Counted from the first letter of the stretch, positions 22,601 through 35,480 are shown. The stretch: DNA of 64,000 nucleotides from Aporrectodea caliginosa (GCA_020284085.1 JACEVL010000834.1:416001-480000); one strand, 5' to 3'. The notes: generated from the letters alone by a model not told the origin. Translations and numbers: made by a program.

Positions 22601-22845
22601 GTCCAAACTAGAGGTCTGCGGGTAGAGCGTTTTTGCTACCCGATCCGTACCCGTAAAACAGAACCGTTACCCGTACCCGTACCCGACCCGTACTCAAAAT
22701 TACTACCCGACCCGACCCGTACCCGCGGGTATACCCGTACCCGTACTATACCCGCTACGTCATTTGCACGCCTTCCCGCAGTCCGTCCCTACCAGGCCAA
22801 TAACTCATCATGTAGTAATAATAAGAAATAGGCTGATGATAACGA

Positions 22846-22980
22846 TAGTAGTAGTAGTAGTAGTAGTAGTGGTAGTGGTAGTGGTAGTGTACTTGATAGC
22901 GGTAGCAGTAGCGATAGCGGTAGCGGTAGCGGTAGCGTGTAGATAGCCGTGCCTGTTAGCAGTAGCAGTAGTAGTAGTAT
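22846..22980. repeat. (AGT)n/(GGTAGC)n microsatellite
   Basis: AGT units grade into GGTAGT and GGTAGC hexamers, inside the 2.9-kb hAT-like element. Confidence 0.9.
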
Positions 22981-23857
22981 CAAATTTCTAATGCAGTCGG
23001 CAAATCACATAGGCCTAATTTTAAGAAATTGCGATTCTCTACAAGTGTCTTTCGGATTGGAATTTTTCTGAAGTAGGCTAATATCGTTATGCAATGGGAA
23101 AGAAACGCCCTTCTTCCGGCTGCGGCCCGATTATTTGAATGTTTGAGAAATGGCAAAGACGAAACTTTAAATAGGTAGGCTTAGCCATAAACATGTTTCT
23201 GTAAGTTTCTTGGCAGTGATGTTAAGCCAAATCATTATCATACACAGACATGAAGCGCAAGCACCCTAACGTGTTTGAAGCATGCTCAACGCCAGCTTGG
23301 CTTCTGTGAACACTTTAATCTACTTACAAAAACTGCGACTATAGTAAATTAAATTCGAATAAACGAATTTGATTGATTAATTGGCGCCAATGCTCACACG
23401 AGTTTTTGCTCTGAGGTTCCGAGGTAGGAGCATGCTCACATAACATTTTTTGTAACATTATTATAATAAAAAATATCTTTTGGGAGCTAAATTTTAATAG
23501 TGCTTCATTATCAATGTAACCATCATCATGATCATCATAACCACCACCACCATAATCAGTTTCTGACGTCACGCCAGTCAGTTCGCGACGATGGGTACGC
23601 ATAAATGATCGCTATTCTCCGTAGGCCTATACAAGCAGCAGTAGTCCTATATGTGTTATGGACATGTACTATTATAGTCTACACGTAACACGTGTGAACA
23701 GACATTATAGCAAAAGTGTCTTCAGACAGCAGACATTATAATTATTTAAGTTTGTACATGTGTAAGATCTATTCTATATAAGTTTCAAGTTTCAAATTAC
23801 TTGAACGGGCTCAGTCTCTCTCCCCTCTCTCCACCCCTCTCTGTGTCTGTCTATAGG

Positions 23858-24064
<207 letters not shown>

Positions 24065-24461
24065 ATCTCTATCTTTGCTTAATATTGTTTAATATTATCA
24101 GACTTAAGCGCCAAAATGCGTCGCCAGTCGCCACGCCCACTTCGACCTGTGAATCACAGCATCCGGGCCTGCACTAGCCTTAATGCGGCCTTGTGTCTAA
24201 CTGCAGCGGTGAAATATCTTTCAGTCAATTAAAGCTTATCAAAACTGCTTTAAGATCTAATATGGGACAAGATAGACTGACTAATTTAACACTCGCCGTA
24301 TCATCTATAATACTAAACAACTATAGTTTGAATTCGATGACAGCGAACCTAGTTAGGCTATAGACCATCATGCTGCCCAACTAATTTTTACTGTTTGGCG
24401 TGTCTCTTTTCGAGATTTAGGCCTAGTGCTCACAATTAAGTGAATTAACCGACTAACCAGT

Positions 24462-24642
24462 GTATGTATGAATGTATGTATGTATGTATGTATGTATGTA
24501 TGTATGTATGTATGTATGTATGTATGTATGTATGTATGTATGTATGTATGTATGTATGTATGCATGCATGTATGACTTATGTATGTATGTATGTATGTAT
24601 GTATGTATGTATGTATGTATGTATGTATGTATGTATGTATGT
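24462..24642. repeat. (ATGT)n microsatellite
   Basis: About 180 bp of ATGT with one GACTT interruption near 24575, inside the hAT-like element. Confidence 0.97.
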
Positions 24643-25727
24643 GTGATGTTGTATATTTATAAATGTAATGTAAGTATACTTTTTGCTTACATCTGACGTA
24701 GTTTATTATTTGAGGTGAGAAACACAGAATTAACAATATTGTCGTCCAACTTAAACAATTACGACGGCGGATTACAATATTGTAAAGACGTGTCGTTTTG
24801 TGCACAAGCAGAAATTGTTGACGTAGGCCTAGCAGCAAAACTTTTAGTACGTAGACCTAACTATGTTTCTATAGTTACGTCGGCATGAATTCCTGCATAA
24901 TAAAGGAGTCATAGCCACGCCAGCCCTATACCATTGAAATCAGCTTATCCCTCCGGCCTTTACGGCCTGCATGTCCCACTGCCACCCAAGGTCGGTGATG
25001 ACTTGTCAGTTGATAAATTCCATCTGGTATACATGTTATTCTATACAGCCAAGCAACAGAACTCGGGTATATGAACAATAGGCTCTTATACCCGGGGTTC
25101 AGGCCAAGCATAACTCGTCGTTAATTGAAGTTTAAACATTTCTGACAGATTAAGGGATGACACACTTTGAAATACATCTACTTGTACTGTAAAAACCTGT
25201 TGTAAGAAAACAATAATATAGGTGGTGTATATATTTGTACATCATTGTGTATATGTACATGTGTGCAGGCATATGGTACTAAGATTTGCGACGTGCCAGT
25301 TGGCCCATAGTAAGTCTTTGACGGTGCAAGATTCACTATCATATGTAACGGTGACAGTTTAACCCAAAAACTTCAAGTCGGTACGGGTAAAACCGGGTAT
25401 ACCCGTACCCGTGATGACCTTACCCGTACCCGACCCGACCCGTGAAATGCGTGCCCGACCCATTACCCGATCCGCGGGTACGGGTCGGGTACGGTGAAAC
25501 TCCGCTGCAGTGCGGGTATACCCGCAGACCCCTAGTCCAAACCCCGCAACATTTATTATTATGAAATGTAAATAGCCAAAATTGTCCAGTGTCTGGCAAA
25601 GTTACATTAAGAGCATTGATGCTCAGTCAAATCAGATTCTGTTTAGCCAGGTTTGGGTTAAGTTTTAATATACGGTCAAAATCTGAAGAGGTAAAGCCAA
25701 GAGAAATGATTTTACCAATGTTCAAGT

Positions 25728-26524
25728 CAGAGATGGGTAACTAATCGATTAGATGCTAATCGATTAGCTAATCAATTAGACAAACAGCTAATTCTAATTC
25801 TAATCGATTAGCTGTCATCTGAAGCTAATTCTAATTCTAATTGATTAGCAATTGCAGCTAATTGCTAATCAAAAATCGATTAGCTGATCGATTAGCTTTC
25901 TGAAAATTAAGCGTTCATTAAGAATGAGTTTAGTAATATTGAGTTTGAAGAATATACTTACTTACTTACTTATCTGAAGGCTGTTTCAAACTTCAATTAT
26001 CTGGTCATGGCTCTATGTCCATTCTGCTCATGTAACACTGAAAATTTTTCACGTTTTCATGTTCTTCGTCTCAATCATCACTGTGTTTCTGCAGCCTCAG
26101 CTGCCATGGAACTTGTATTTAGTTCTGCTGGCTACGTCGTAAACGCTAGGCGCAATAGGCTAAGTGATGCACTGATTCAAGATAATTATGATAATTGCAA
26201 CATTAATTTAGGTATTGTAATAAGCTACAGAATTAGGCATTGTAATAGGCTGCAGCTTTATGTATTTTAATAGGTTACAGCAACTAGCTGCAGTAACTTG
26301 TTGTGCTTTGATTAAAATTTGACAAATTCATGAAGGAAATATATACACTGTATCAAACTATCGTTATCTAATTCTAATTGCTAATCGATTAGCTGCTGAT
26401 AATTCTAATTCTAATCGATTAGCTAGAAGCTTTTGCTAATTCTAATTCTAATCGATTAGCAAATTTCAGGAGGTAATTCTAATTCTAATCGATTAGCAAT
26501 TCTAGCTAATCGTACCCATCTCTG
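25728..26524 (+). mobile_element. hAT-like element with transposase remnant
   Basis: It starts CAGAGATGGGTA, ends TACCCATCTCTG, and is flanked by an exact 8-bp duplication GTTCAAGT (25720-25727, 26525-26532). Subterminal DNA is made of CTAATCGATTAG-type units, as in the 245-bp MITE at 10.1 kb. The interior carries the hAT dimerisation-region remnant listed next. At 797 bp it is far too short to be autonomous, and looks like an internally deleted derivative that kept the last transposase exon. Confidence 0.92.
26007..26270 (+). pseudogene. hAT transposase C-terminal remnant
   Basis: Residues CVSAASAAMELVFSSAGYVV and NARRNRLSDALIQD match the conserved hAT C-terminal dimerisation (hATC) core: SAxxERxFSxAGxxxxxRRxxLxxxxx. 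The zinc finger and the DDE catalytic core are absent. The frame stops soon after the core at 26268-26270. It lies inside the 797-bp element with matching hAT termini, so origin and context agree. Confidence 0.88.
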
Positions 26525-26532
26525 GTTCAAGT

Positions 26533-27184
26533 CTGGTGTTACTGTATAAAAAAAGAAAGATATCAATTTGTGGTCCTGTGTTTTTAAGAAATTAATTTCT
26601 TGCCCTTGGAATAGTCATCTGTGTGATTAGTATGCATATACCACTGTCTGGCTTTGTCCTATTTTATGATTTGTCAGCGCTGGTGCCCTTTGTCATTATC
26701 AGGCCAGAAGCCTTAAATTCTTTAGAAGCCAGTCAGAATATCTAGTCTTTTCTGGAGCTAGGCAGATGTCATGAAACTCCTTTCAACATTCAGTTCAACC
26801 AGACAGAGCTCTATTATTTAGTGTGGCCTACTTTTGTGTTTCCCAGCTGATGTGCTTCAATAAAGCTAGACATGTTTTTTGACTCCACGTTTAATAGGGC
26901 AATCATCAGTTACCCCAGAATGTTGTTTATCCTGAGACTATTACTTTCCTCCCAACCAGCTACTGTGTGACCTGTTGATCCACAATTCATAGGGTTGTCA
27001 GTGTCAATATTTCAAATATTAGAACTTTTGTAAATAGTTCAGCAGCAAGTTTTAAACACCTTGCAAGTTTTAAACAGCTTAACATTGTCACAATTCACTT
27101 TATTGCTGTAACTTGTAAGATTTGTCTATATAAAAATGTTTTCTATCTAAACTGTCCAATATAGTGTGTCTGTATATTCTATAG
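26533..27184. other. No gene seen; upstream intron or promoter of LysM gene
   Basis: AT-rich sequence. It ends in the acceptor-like TATATTCTATAG at 27173-27184. Confidence 0.4.
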
Positions 27185-27574
27185 TCAAAAATGGAAAGAA
27201 CTGCTTCTAGTGAGAAGAAGCGATCTTCCACGAGTGTAGAAAATGGACAGTCAGGCGTTGCCTCAAGTGCTAAGAAGCGATCGTCTGTGACCATTGAAAC
27301 AGGGAAGACAGATACAGCGTCCACTGCAATCAAAAGAAGTTCTCTGAGAGTTGAAACAAGAAAGGTGGATGCTATGTCCGCTGATAAAACAGTAGTGTCT
27401 CCAACAATCGAAAATGGAAAAGCAGAAACTATTTCCCTTGATAAAAGGAATTCATCTCCGACAGCGGACACAGTCTCCAAAGATGAGAGACAGTCGTCTC
27501 TTACTCTTTCATCTGACTCAGCTTCCGCAGACAAGAAACGATCATCAATCACAAGTGATGCAGTACAGTATAAG
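27185..27574 (+). CDS. LysM gene, exon with 19-residue KRSS repeats
   Basis: Starts after acceptor ...CTATAG; an ATG at 27191 could be the start codon or internal. It ends at donor AAG/GTTTGT and is phase 0 at the 3' side. The peptide has four full 19-residue repeats (SEKKRSSTSVENGQSGVAS, SAKKRSSVTIETGKTDTAS, TAIKRSSLRVETRKVDAMS, ADKTVVSPTIENGKAETIS) followed by three shorter versions, the last reading ADKKRSSITSD. It is rich in K/R-x-S-S sites of the kind basophilic kinases use, with no hydrophobic core, so a disordered N-terminal region is likely. The next exons (28825, 29504) join in frame. Gene identity rests on the LysM exon. The 57-bp repeat unit is still recognisable, with mostly conservative changes between units, which argues for coding constraint. 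Confidence 0.7.
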
Positions 27575-28824
27575 GTTTGTCCTCGACTTTCATCTAAAAT
27601 AGTGATTGAAGACTTAATTACTGTGGTTTTGGCCAAACATATATCCTATAAATCTGTTTTAGCGATATTGTGTTTTGAAACATGTATAATTTGCGTCAAA
27701 ATTTATTCTCTTGTCAGTCGGTACATCCCTGCACATACTGTGAATATATGAATATATGATGAAATTTGCCAGTGAAGGTAGCATGCCATGGATTTTGTAG
27801 CCTTTATGAAATGCATGCAAGTGAAACATGATAATGCTGTTTTTATGCAACTACAACAAACAAAATTTTAAATTACTTTATGTCATACTTTGTTCAGCAA
27901 TCATTTTCATTGCTTTGATAAGTGATCGTACACTTAAGTCAGAATTGTAAATGTAGACTCAAAAAGGTGTAAACTGCTAGTTTAGGCTAACTGCATGGCA
28001 CCAGTTTAATTGAGTTTATTAATGAGAACTGTCGAATCAGGGTTCATCCAGAATTTCTTCACGAAGAACAAAATCCGTCTGCTAGAAAACCAGAGAGAGA
28101 AGATAGAGAAACTATTGGGTTGTACTTTGTTTGAGATAAATGGAAGGCAGCAGATTGGTTGAGTCAAGTTAGGATCTAGGTCTTAGAGTAGAGCAGAGGT
28201 CTCGAACTGAAATGAAACTAAGGGCCACATAAGGACTCCCAGACAACAGCTCAGGGACCAGAGAAGAAAATGTAAATACATGTAAAATAATCTAATAATT
28301 TGTAAGGAATGTTAGTTACTTACAGAAATTAATCTTGTAAATTATTTCACAAGAGAAAATCTAGGCTGTATTGAGCTTATGTAGTACAAAGTGTTTTAGG
28401 AATTTATTTAGCACATAATACGGTGAGACAATGATTTCTTCCTAAAACTTATCAGCAAGCATAAAGGAAAATTTGAAATATTAATTGACTATAAATTATG
28501 AAAATTACAAATGATTTACAAAGTACGGGTATTGTGGGCCAAAAAATCGGACAACATGCAAAATTTGGCACAGAGGCAATATTTAAGGCAATGCTGTAGA
28601 CGTATGATTCTAGTTAATAAAATTGGTGAGAAACTTGTATGATGCAGTTAATTAAAAAGGTTGTATACATACACTTTTTGATTTATATGGAATTTTAGAT
28701 GACTGTACACAAAGAATCACTAAGTTGCACTTTGTTAGAAATGTTAGATACTCTAATGAATCTAAAGTTGTTGAATATGCTGTCTAGATGAACACAACTG
28801 AATTGTTTACAATTTTTCTGTCAG

Positions 28825-28932
28825 GTTCAAGAAAATGATACACTGTTGAGTATTGGTGCTCGTTTTGGAATGGGACCAAGTGAATTAAAACAGCTGAACA
28901 AACTTATGTCCAATCACGTTTACACAGGACAG
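28825..28932 (+). CDS. LysM-domain exon (OXR1/NCOA7-like candidate)
   Basis: A 36-codon exon with acceptor TTTTTCTGTCAG and donor CAG/GTAATA, phase 0 on both sides. It encodes VQENDTLLSIGARFGMGPSE, then LKQLNKLMSNHVYTGQ, and the next exon continues KLLIY. This fits the LysM pattern (V..GDTL..IA..F.....L..LN......I..GQ.L.I). Among animal proteins the DTLxSIAxRFxxxPSELxxLN form is closest to the LysM of OXR1/NCOA7 (TLDc proteins linked to oxidative-stress resistance). LYSMD1-4 are less similar. No GRAM or TLDc exon was found in the window, so the family call is moderate and the domain call strong. Confidence 0.8.
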
Positions 28933-29503
28933 GTAATACTGAGTTACAGTGCAGATGGGTGCTTCATGCATATTTAAATGGTTTAATTGAGGAATGTAGT
29001 AGTAATTGATTAATTAACAGATTTGGGTAGTAATTGTTTTTTTATATTTATAGCAAGTCATTGTTGAATAACTAGGGTTCAGTAAGTGGCAAGAAGCAGT
29101 TTTGTTGCAAGGACTTGTTTCACATTCTAGACAACTTATGCATCAACAACTCCGACTCGCATATGACGAGTGTGCTGTACCAGTGAAGAGGCTTTTGTTT
29201 CATGCTTGGCAGCTTGTTCTTTATATCTCTAATTAAATATTTGAATTACCTAGGCAGTTCTTAGGAAAACTTAGATAGGGGGATGGTGACTGTCTAAAGC
29301 AGGGTGAAAAATTTAAGTCATAAATTCAACACTAAACAAAGTTTTGGAACATTAAGAAATTTGGTCATCTGAATAAAAAACTTGGCATTACATGACCTTC
29401 CTTCTAACATCTTGGTTACCACATGCTGTGCAGGAAAAGCTGATTCGATATATATATGTGATCATGATGCTTTGGCTGATTTTGTTTTTTCGGGCTGTTT
29501 CAG

Positions 29504-29728
29504 AAGTTGCTTATCTATGCAAAGAACTTCTTTGAGACCGAAGAGAGAGAAAAAGTTCAGAAGTTGGCTGATGAAGAAAGAGAAAAAGCTGTGAAGCAGG
29601 CTGCTGAAGAGAAATACCGAACTCGATTGAGAACAGAAGAAGCTAACTTTGCTTCATCTGACTCTGTGTTATTGGATCCGTCGGCTTCAGATGGTCCACG
29701 ATCTCGGCATTCAAGTATTGCAGCATCA
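29504..29728 (+). CDS. LysM gene, exon with charged helix and serine-rich tail
   Basis: Acceptor GGGCTGTTTCAG and donor TCA/GTAAGC bound a 75-codon, phase-0 exon. It completes the LysM end (KLLIYAKN) and continues FFETEEREKVQKLADEEREK, AVKQAAEEKYRTRLRTEEA, a highly charged probable helix or coiled coil. It ends with a Ser-rich stretch (SSDSVLLDPSASDGPRSRHS). The frame stops within the following intron, supporting the donor choice. Downstream exons were not found before the window's TE-rich region, so the rest of the gene lies past large introns or beyond the window. Confidence 0.72.
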
Positions 29729-30520
29729 GTAAGCACTTAATTGCTAGACCTGATCCCTGAGACTTCATCGTATTAAACTACAGTATTAACCCGTTCCTGT
29801 TTCGATCATACACAAAGAGAAAATAGACTCCTTCTTGGTTGTTATGTCATTCCTGTTGAAGCATAGAAAATCCTGTTTTCCTCATCCCACGCTACAGGAT
29901 TATTTTGTAGTTTCCTTGTTCTTTGTCTGCAAAAAATCTTCAGTGACATGAAATCATGCATGTTAACATAAATTCTTTATGATCTTAGTTTAGAATTGTA
30001 AGTGTAAGTGCTCATTTATATAACAAATTTACAGCAGAACTCATCAGAAGTGCACCCATCCTGCTAGGAGATCACTTGAATAGTATGGTCATATATGCAG
30101 CTCATGAATTAACCTCCTTGACGTTAACCCCGAACGTTACTCGGGCCGGGAATTCTATGCAAAAGCGGTTAAATACATATACATATATAAATACATATAT
30201 CAGTGGCAGTGTTGGTGTACCGAACGGTCCAATGATAGAAACGCAAAGCAGGATGAGTGTGTACAAAAGACCTGCATGTACGAGATCAACAATAAAAGGT
30301 GGTTTACTCATTGACATGGAGCTTAATAGGAAATGAAGAATTAGTTTAAAAAATAAGGTTTATACGACGGTCTACAGGTTTATAAATATATATATATATA
30401 TATATGTTATATATATATAGCATTACGTGTTTTCTCCATAACACTATTTCAGGGTTGCGTCTACCACCCGGGGTGACCCACGTATCAGAAACATTATATT
30501 ATGTCGACTTAGCCTAATTC
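29729..30520. other. Intron-like; (TA)n
   Basis: Follows the LysM-gene donor. It contains (TA)n near 30388-30420 and no recognisable exon. Confidence 0.45.
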
Positions 30521-31783
30521 CAGTGATGGGCACAAAAGTATTTGAAAATAGATTTCTATTTTTAAAATAGAAAATACTATTTTATTTTGTATTTTCAAAA
30601 TATATACTTTTGAAAAGTATTTTGCAAAAGTATTTTCAAAATAGTTTTAAAAAGTACTTTGGAGAATTTAAAATACTTTTCCAAAATACTTTTCTAGGCA
30701 ACTTTTAAACTTTGATTGGCTTAAGTAATTGAAACTGGGTGACTCAATTGTTGAGCTGGCAGCTGCGTTTTGTAACTTAGGCTTTGTTTTCAATTCTACC
30801 ATGTCTCGCACTGGCCATGTAAACAGTATTTGTAAGTCATCATATATGTTCATTGGTTATATAAGCAGAACTAGGCGTCATGTGCCCATGTATGCTAGGA
30901 TATCTCTGAAATATAGGCCTACATTGTTTTCCATTTGCCTAGATTACTGCAACTCGCTTCTTACTGGTATCAATAAGTCAAACATGCTGAAGCTGTAGAG
31001 AGTTCAGAACTCTTTGGTTAGAGCCATAACTAATACATCCAAATATGAACGTATGACCCCTGTGCTTTAATATTTACATTGGCATCCTGTTTAGCAAAGA
31101 ATTATTTTCAAATTTGGGCTCATAGTTTATAAAACTGTGTACTCTGGGCAACTGCAATACTTAAAATCATTTTCTTATTTCCCAGACTTATCATTATTCA
31201 CCAAGGTCAGCTGATTAATTATTATCATTGTCTGGCCATACCTAAATCGAGAACTGTTCTTTGTGAACTAGCCCTTTCAGTTGCTGGACCTACTTTTTGG
31301 GACTCTCTTCCTGTGTGTCTCTCCCTGTGTCTGCACTCTGCTGGGTCGATTTTGTCATTTTGTTCTCAGCTTAAAATTTACCGCCTTAAAATTGCTCATC
31401 CATCATAAACTTAAGTACTGATCTGTCTGGATATTGACTTGATACGGCTTTGGCTTTGGTGTGCCATCGGTTGATACCTTGTGCATTAGGCACCGGCACA
31501 ACAGAAGTTACAAATTACAATTTTATCAATGCTTCAAGTAAAAAGAAACTTGATCACTGTGAAGTACACTAATGCAATGTAAATGCACACAATAGCAAGT
31601 TGTGATAAAAGTTCAAAATGTTGATTTCTCAAAAGTATTTTTAAAAACTATTTTGAAAAGTATTTTCAAAATACTATTTTATTTTGTATTTTCATTTTTC
31701 ACAATACTTTTGAAAAGTATTTTGTCAAAGTATTTTATTTTGTATTTTCAAAATAGTTTTGAAAAGTATTTTGCCCATCACTG
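30521..31783. mobile_element. hAT-like element (CAGTGATGGGCA family) with nested LINE
   Basis: It starts CAGTGATGGGCA, ends TGCCCATCACTG, and is flanked by CCTAATTC (30513-30520) and CTTAATTC (31784-31791), an 8-bp duplication with one mismatch. Both subterminal regions (30530-30700, 31615-31770) are dense arrays of AAAATACTTTTCAAAA in both orientations. The middle (about 30725-31530) is a LINE fragment, so the element without it would be about 450 bp. Confidence 0.88.
30725..31530 (+). mobile_element. LINE RT C-terminus and 3' UTR nested in hAT element
   Basis: The frame gives LGDSIVELAAAFCNLGFVFN, then STMSRTGHVNSICKSSYMF, LDYCNSLLTGINKSNMLKL, QNSLVRAITNTSKYERMTPV, LHWHPV and IVYKTVYSG, broken by a few stops and a block replacing the expected helix near 30895. 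This matches the CR1/L2 RT thumb region (NLGVVFDSxLSMxxHVNSICKS, LDYCNSLLxGxxK). The 3' UTR ends near ACAGAAGTTACAAATTACAA. Confidence 0.82.
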
Positions 31784-31791
31784 CTTAATTC

Positions 31792-32811
<1,020 letters not shown>

Positions 32812-33372
32812 GCGACGCGACGACCGAATTTGGAAGTCACTTCTCACGATTCATATATATCCTATACTTTCGACGAACAGGACATTGAACATTTGTTTCA
32901 TATAAGTTCCAGTTAAAAGATTAAAGCTCAGATAACTCCATAATAAACCAAACTTCTGTTTATAGATTGATACTTTTATCTAGGCTCTATCAACTGGCCT
33001 TAGAGAGTCTCTTTGGTAAGGTATACACGCTGTGTCTTGAGAGGAGAGCCGATTGAATCCACATCGTGTCTACGTTTAACAGACTGTTTCTCGGTCAAGT
33101 AGGAGTACAAGTACAGGAAAACGGACGAAAGTTGACATTCCTACATATGTCCTATCTGAAAGTGAAACGTCACATTCTGAGAAGGTCTCGACTGCGCAAC
33201 TATCTAGCTTAACTGAACAATGCTGCAGATGTTTAGAAACAAAAATTCATCTGCTGGCGAATGAACTCGTATAGGTCGATAATAGTCAGTTTCAGCAGGA
33301 CTTTGCGCAAACGCACAACCCAAGCAGCGTGGTGCTGCTTACCTTTAAGAAGCGGTTGGGTTGAATGACCTT

Positions 33373-34059
33373 CTTCTTCTTCTTGTGGTTCTCTGCCTCT
33401 TAGGCAGGTTCAAATGTCCGACGTCGCCACTCCTCTCGTTGTTGGGCCTCTTCTTTCCGTTTCCTGTAGCCGTTTGTCATCATCCAATCCAGCATCATCT
33501 GTCTTGGTCTTCTCTTGTCTTCCTCCCCTTCATTTTTCCTTCGATGACCGTTCTTAGTAGAGTCTCCTCTCAGCGTGTGCCCGATCCATTTCCTTTGCCT
33601 CTCTCTTATTGTGCGTATAAGGACTCTTTCTTCTCCAATCATTCCCATCACTTCTTCATTTGTTATATGTTCTGTCCAGCTGATTCTTTCCATTCTTCTC
33701 CATGTCCACATTTCGAAAGCTTCCAGTCTTCTTATATCCGCTTTTCTCATTGTCCATGTCTCCGATCCATACAGCACCACGCTCCATACTAGTGTCTTTA
33801 TCATTCTTATCTTTAGATTCCTGTTTAGTTTTCCTCTCAGTAATTTCTCTCCTGTTTGAGAATGCCTCCTTTCCTATTGCTATCCTTCTTTTAATTTCTC
33901 TGTGGCATTTGGCATCTGTCGTGATCATACTCCCTAGGTAGCAGAATTCTTTGACTTGCTCTATCTGTTTTCCTCCAATGTGTATTCTGAATACAGTTTC
34001 CTTTCCTTTACTTATCTTCAATACCTTTGTCTTTTGATGTTAATCTTCATCCCGTATTC
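33373..34059 (-). mobile_element. 5'-truncated LINE insertion with 14-bp target duplication
   Basis: GGTTGAATGACCTT occurs at both edges (33359-33372 and 34060-34073). Minus-strand frames read GMKINIK, then QVKEFCYLGSMITTDAKC, REIKRRIAIGKEAF. After a frameshift at about 33800 they read LVWSVVLYGSETWTMRKADI, RRLEAFEMWTWRRMERISWT, RQRKWIGHTLRGD. This is the RT C-terminus of the RTE-like group annotated as endonuclease-reverse transcriptase (YLGSxITxDGxCxxEIxRRIAxGKxAF, LYGSETWTLR, WRRMExISWTD). The 3' end is a GAAGAAGAAG tail. The intact duplication and good reading frames suggest a fairly young insertion. Confidence 0.92.
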
Positions 34060-34402
34060 GGTTGAATGACCTTACCAAATGAAATCATTGATATTAATCA
34101 CGGTCGAGATTGTGTGAGAGTCATCATAGTGACTAGAATGCGATGGTTTGATAGTGACAACAAATTGAACATAGGCAATGAGCAGATTATGGCTACGTGG
34201 AGAAGAACGACTGTTCGAGTTCACTGCATTTAAATGCGAAATGGTAATTTGAAATACAAGGTTTCAGAAAGAGGACTGTATAGGAATTGGACGTGCACAT
34301 GGCTGGAACCAGCGAACATGATCGGCCTGTGAGGTTGAGGCGAACGGAAGGCAGAAAACATTTTAGATATCGAGGCTCTAGGTAGGTTGAGAACGTATAC
34401 GT

Positions 34403-34604
34403 TGTGGGGCGCGGTGGTGTACGGGTATGTTCGGTGCCTTGCAGCCGGAGGGTTGCGGGTTCGAATCCACCTCAAGCCCCGCAAGGTCCTTCACTCGCAA
34501 TTGCTCATGCGCTTCGGTGTGAAACTGCGATTCAGTGTCCGCGCTGTAGTCGGGAGCGCCTCTGAGTAGAAATGTTGAAGGGGCGCTATAACAAGTGTTC
34601 ATAG
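34403..34604 (+). mobile_element. tRNA-derived SINE with LINE-like tail
   Basis: The head has an A-box-like GCGCGGTGGTGTACGGG and a perfect B box GGTTCGAATCC (34458-34468), the Pol III internal promoter. The body continues to GGGAGCGCCTCTGAGTAG and GAAGGGGCGCTATAACAAG, the same 3' motif found at LINE ends near 16.8 and 44.9 kb, so it probably borrows that LINE's machinery. ATACGTT at 34397-34403 and 34605-34611 may be the target duplication. Confidence 0.82.
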
Positions 34605-35069
34605 ATACGTTTACGAAAGAGGTCGAGAACGGGTTTGAAGCGCATGATTTGGCAGAAGCAGAAGAAAACGACCAAAGTACGACTACCACCAAACTCAATA
34701 CTCTAATATATAGGAAGCGATGAAGGCAGGTATGCCAGCCTTGGGCAAGGAAAAGAAAACATCTAAGATCAGAGCGTGTTCAATAGTGTAAGGCTCATTT
34801 ATAATCAAAGGTCATGATACTGACGAGTATAGAAATGCCAAACTTTACAAAATCATTTGGCCTATAGATTCTTTTCAACATTTGGCTTATATATCGCTTT
34901 CATTTAATTGATTTGTTAATTCTTAATGTGCTTTCCGCAGAATTAACAAGGCATGTTGCATAACCTCGTCAATCAATTCGCCATTCACAAAATAGGCCTA
35001 GATAATAAATAATATGAATAATGAAAGAAACAAGCATCAGTTCATATTATTTCTGATAAAATTATAGTA

Positions 35070-35480
35070 GAACAATTTGTCTGTTTTGGAGGGCTAATTA
35101 GCGCAGATGGCAACAGCTAAGAGACATGCGCAGGAGATTTGAATGCACCTCACAGTTATTTAGAAAAGTAAATAATTATATGAAAAAGATAACCAAGACA
35201 AGAATAAATGGGACGATGATACAACCCAGTTTCCTGTACGGACCAGAATGCTGGACAATGAGAAGCAAGATGAGAAACGAATTCTCAGACAAAAAAATGT
35301 ATTGGCCAAGGTAAATTGCAAATACTTCAAAACTACAGAAAATTAGAAATAATGAAATAAGACAATTATTAGGTGCTCAACCAAATCTGCCAGGCAAAGT
35401 CGTTCGGCGAAGACTCAGATGGTTTGGAGATGTGGAGAGAATGCCAACTGTGCGAATTCCAGACGATGCTGGCCTTATTA
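35070..35480 (+). mobile_element. LINE RT C-terminal remnant
   Basis: Frames give FGGLISADGNS, then KTRINGTMIQPSFLYGPECW, TMRSKMRNEF, and after a frameshift IRNNEIRQLLGAQPNLPGKV, VRRRLRWFGDVERMPTVRIP. This is the C-terminal region of an RT of the group with LYGSECWTM..., RxxExRxxLG..., RRRLRWFGHVxRMP. It is frameshifted and truncated, and differs from the 33.4-kb copy. Confidence 0.78.

Noticed and set aside
34440..34480. Genuine tRNA gene (also near 36880)
   Set aside because: B boxes are good but the cloverleaf is incomplete and SINE bodies and tails follow.
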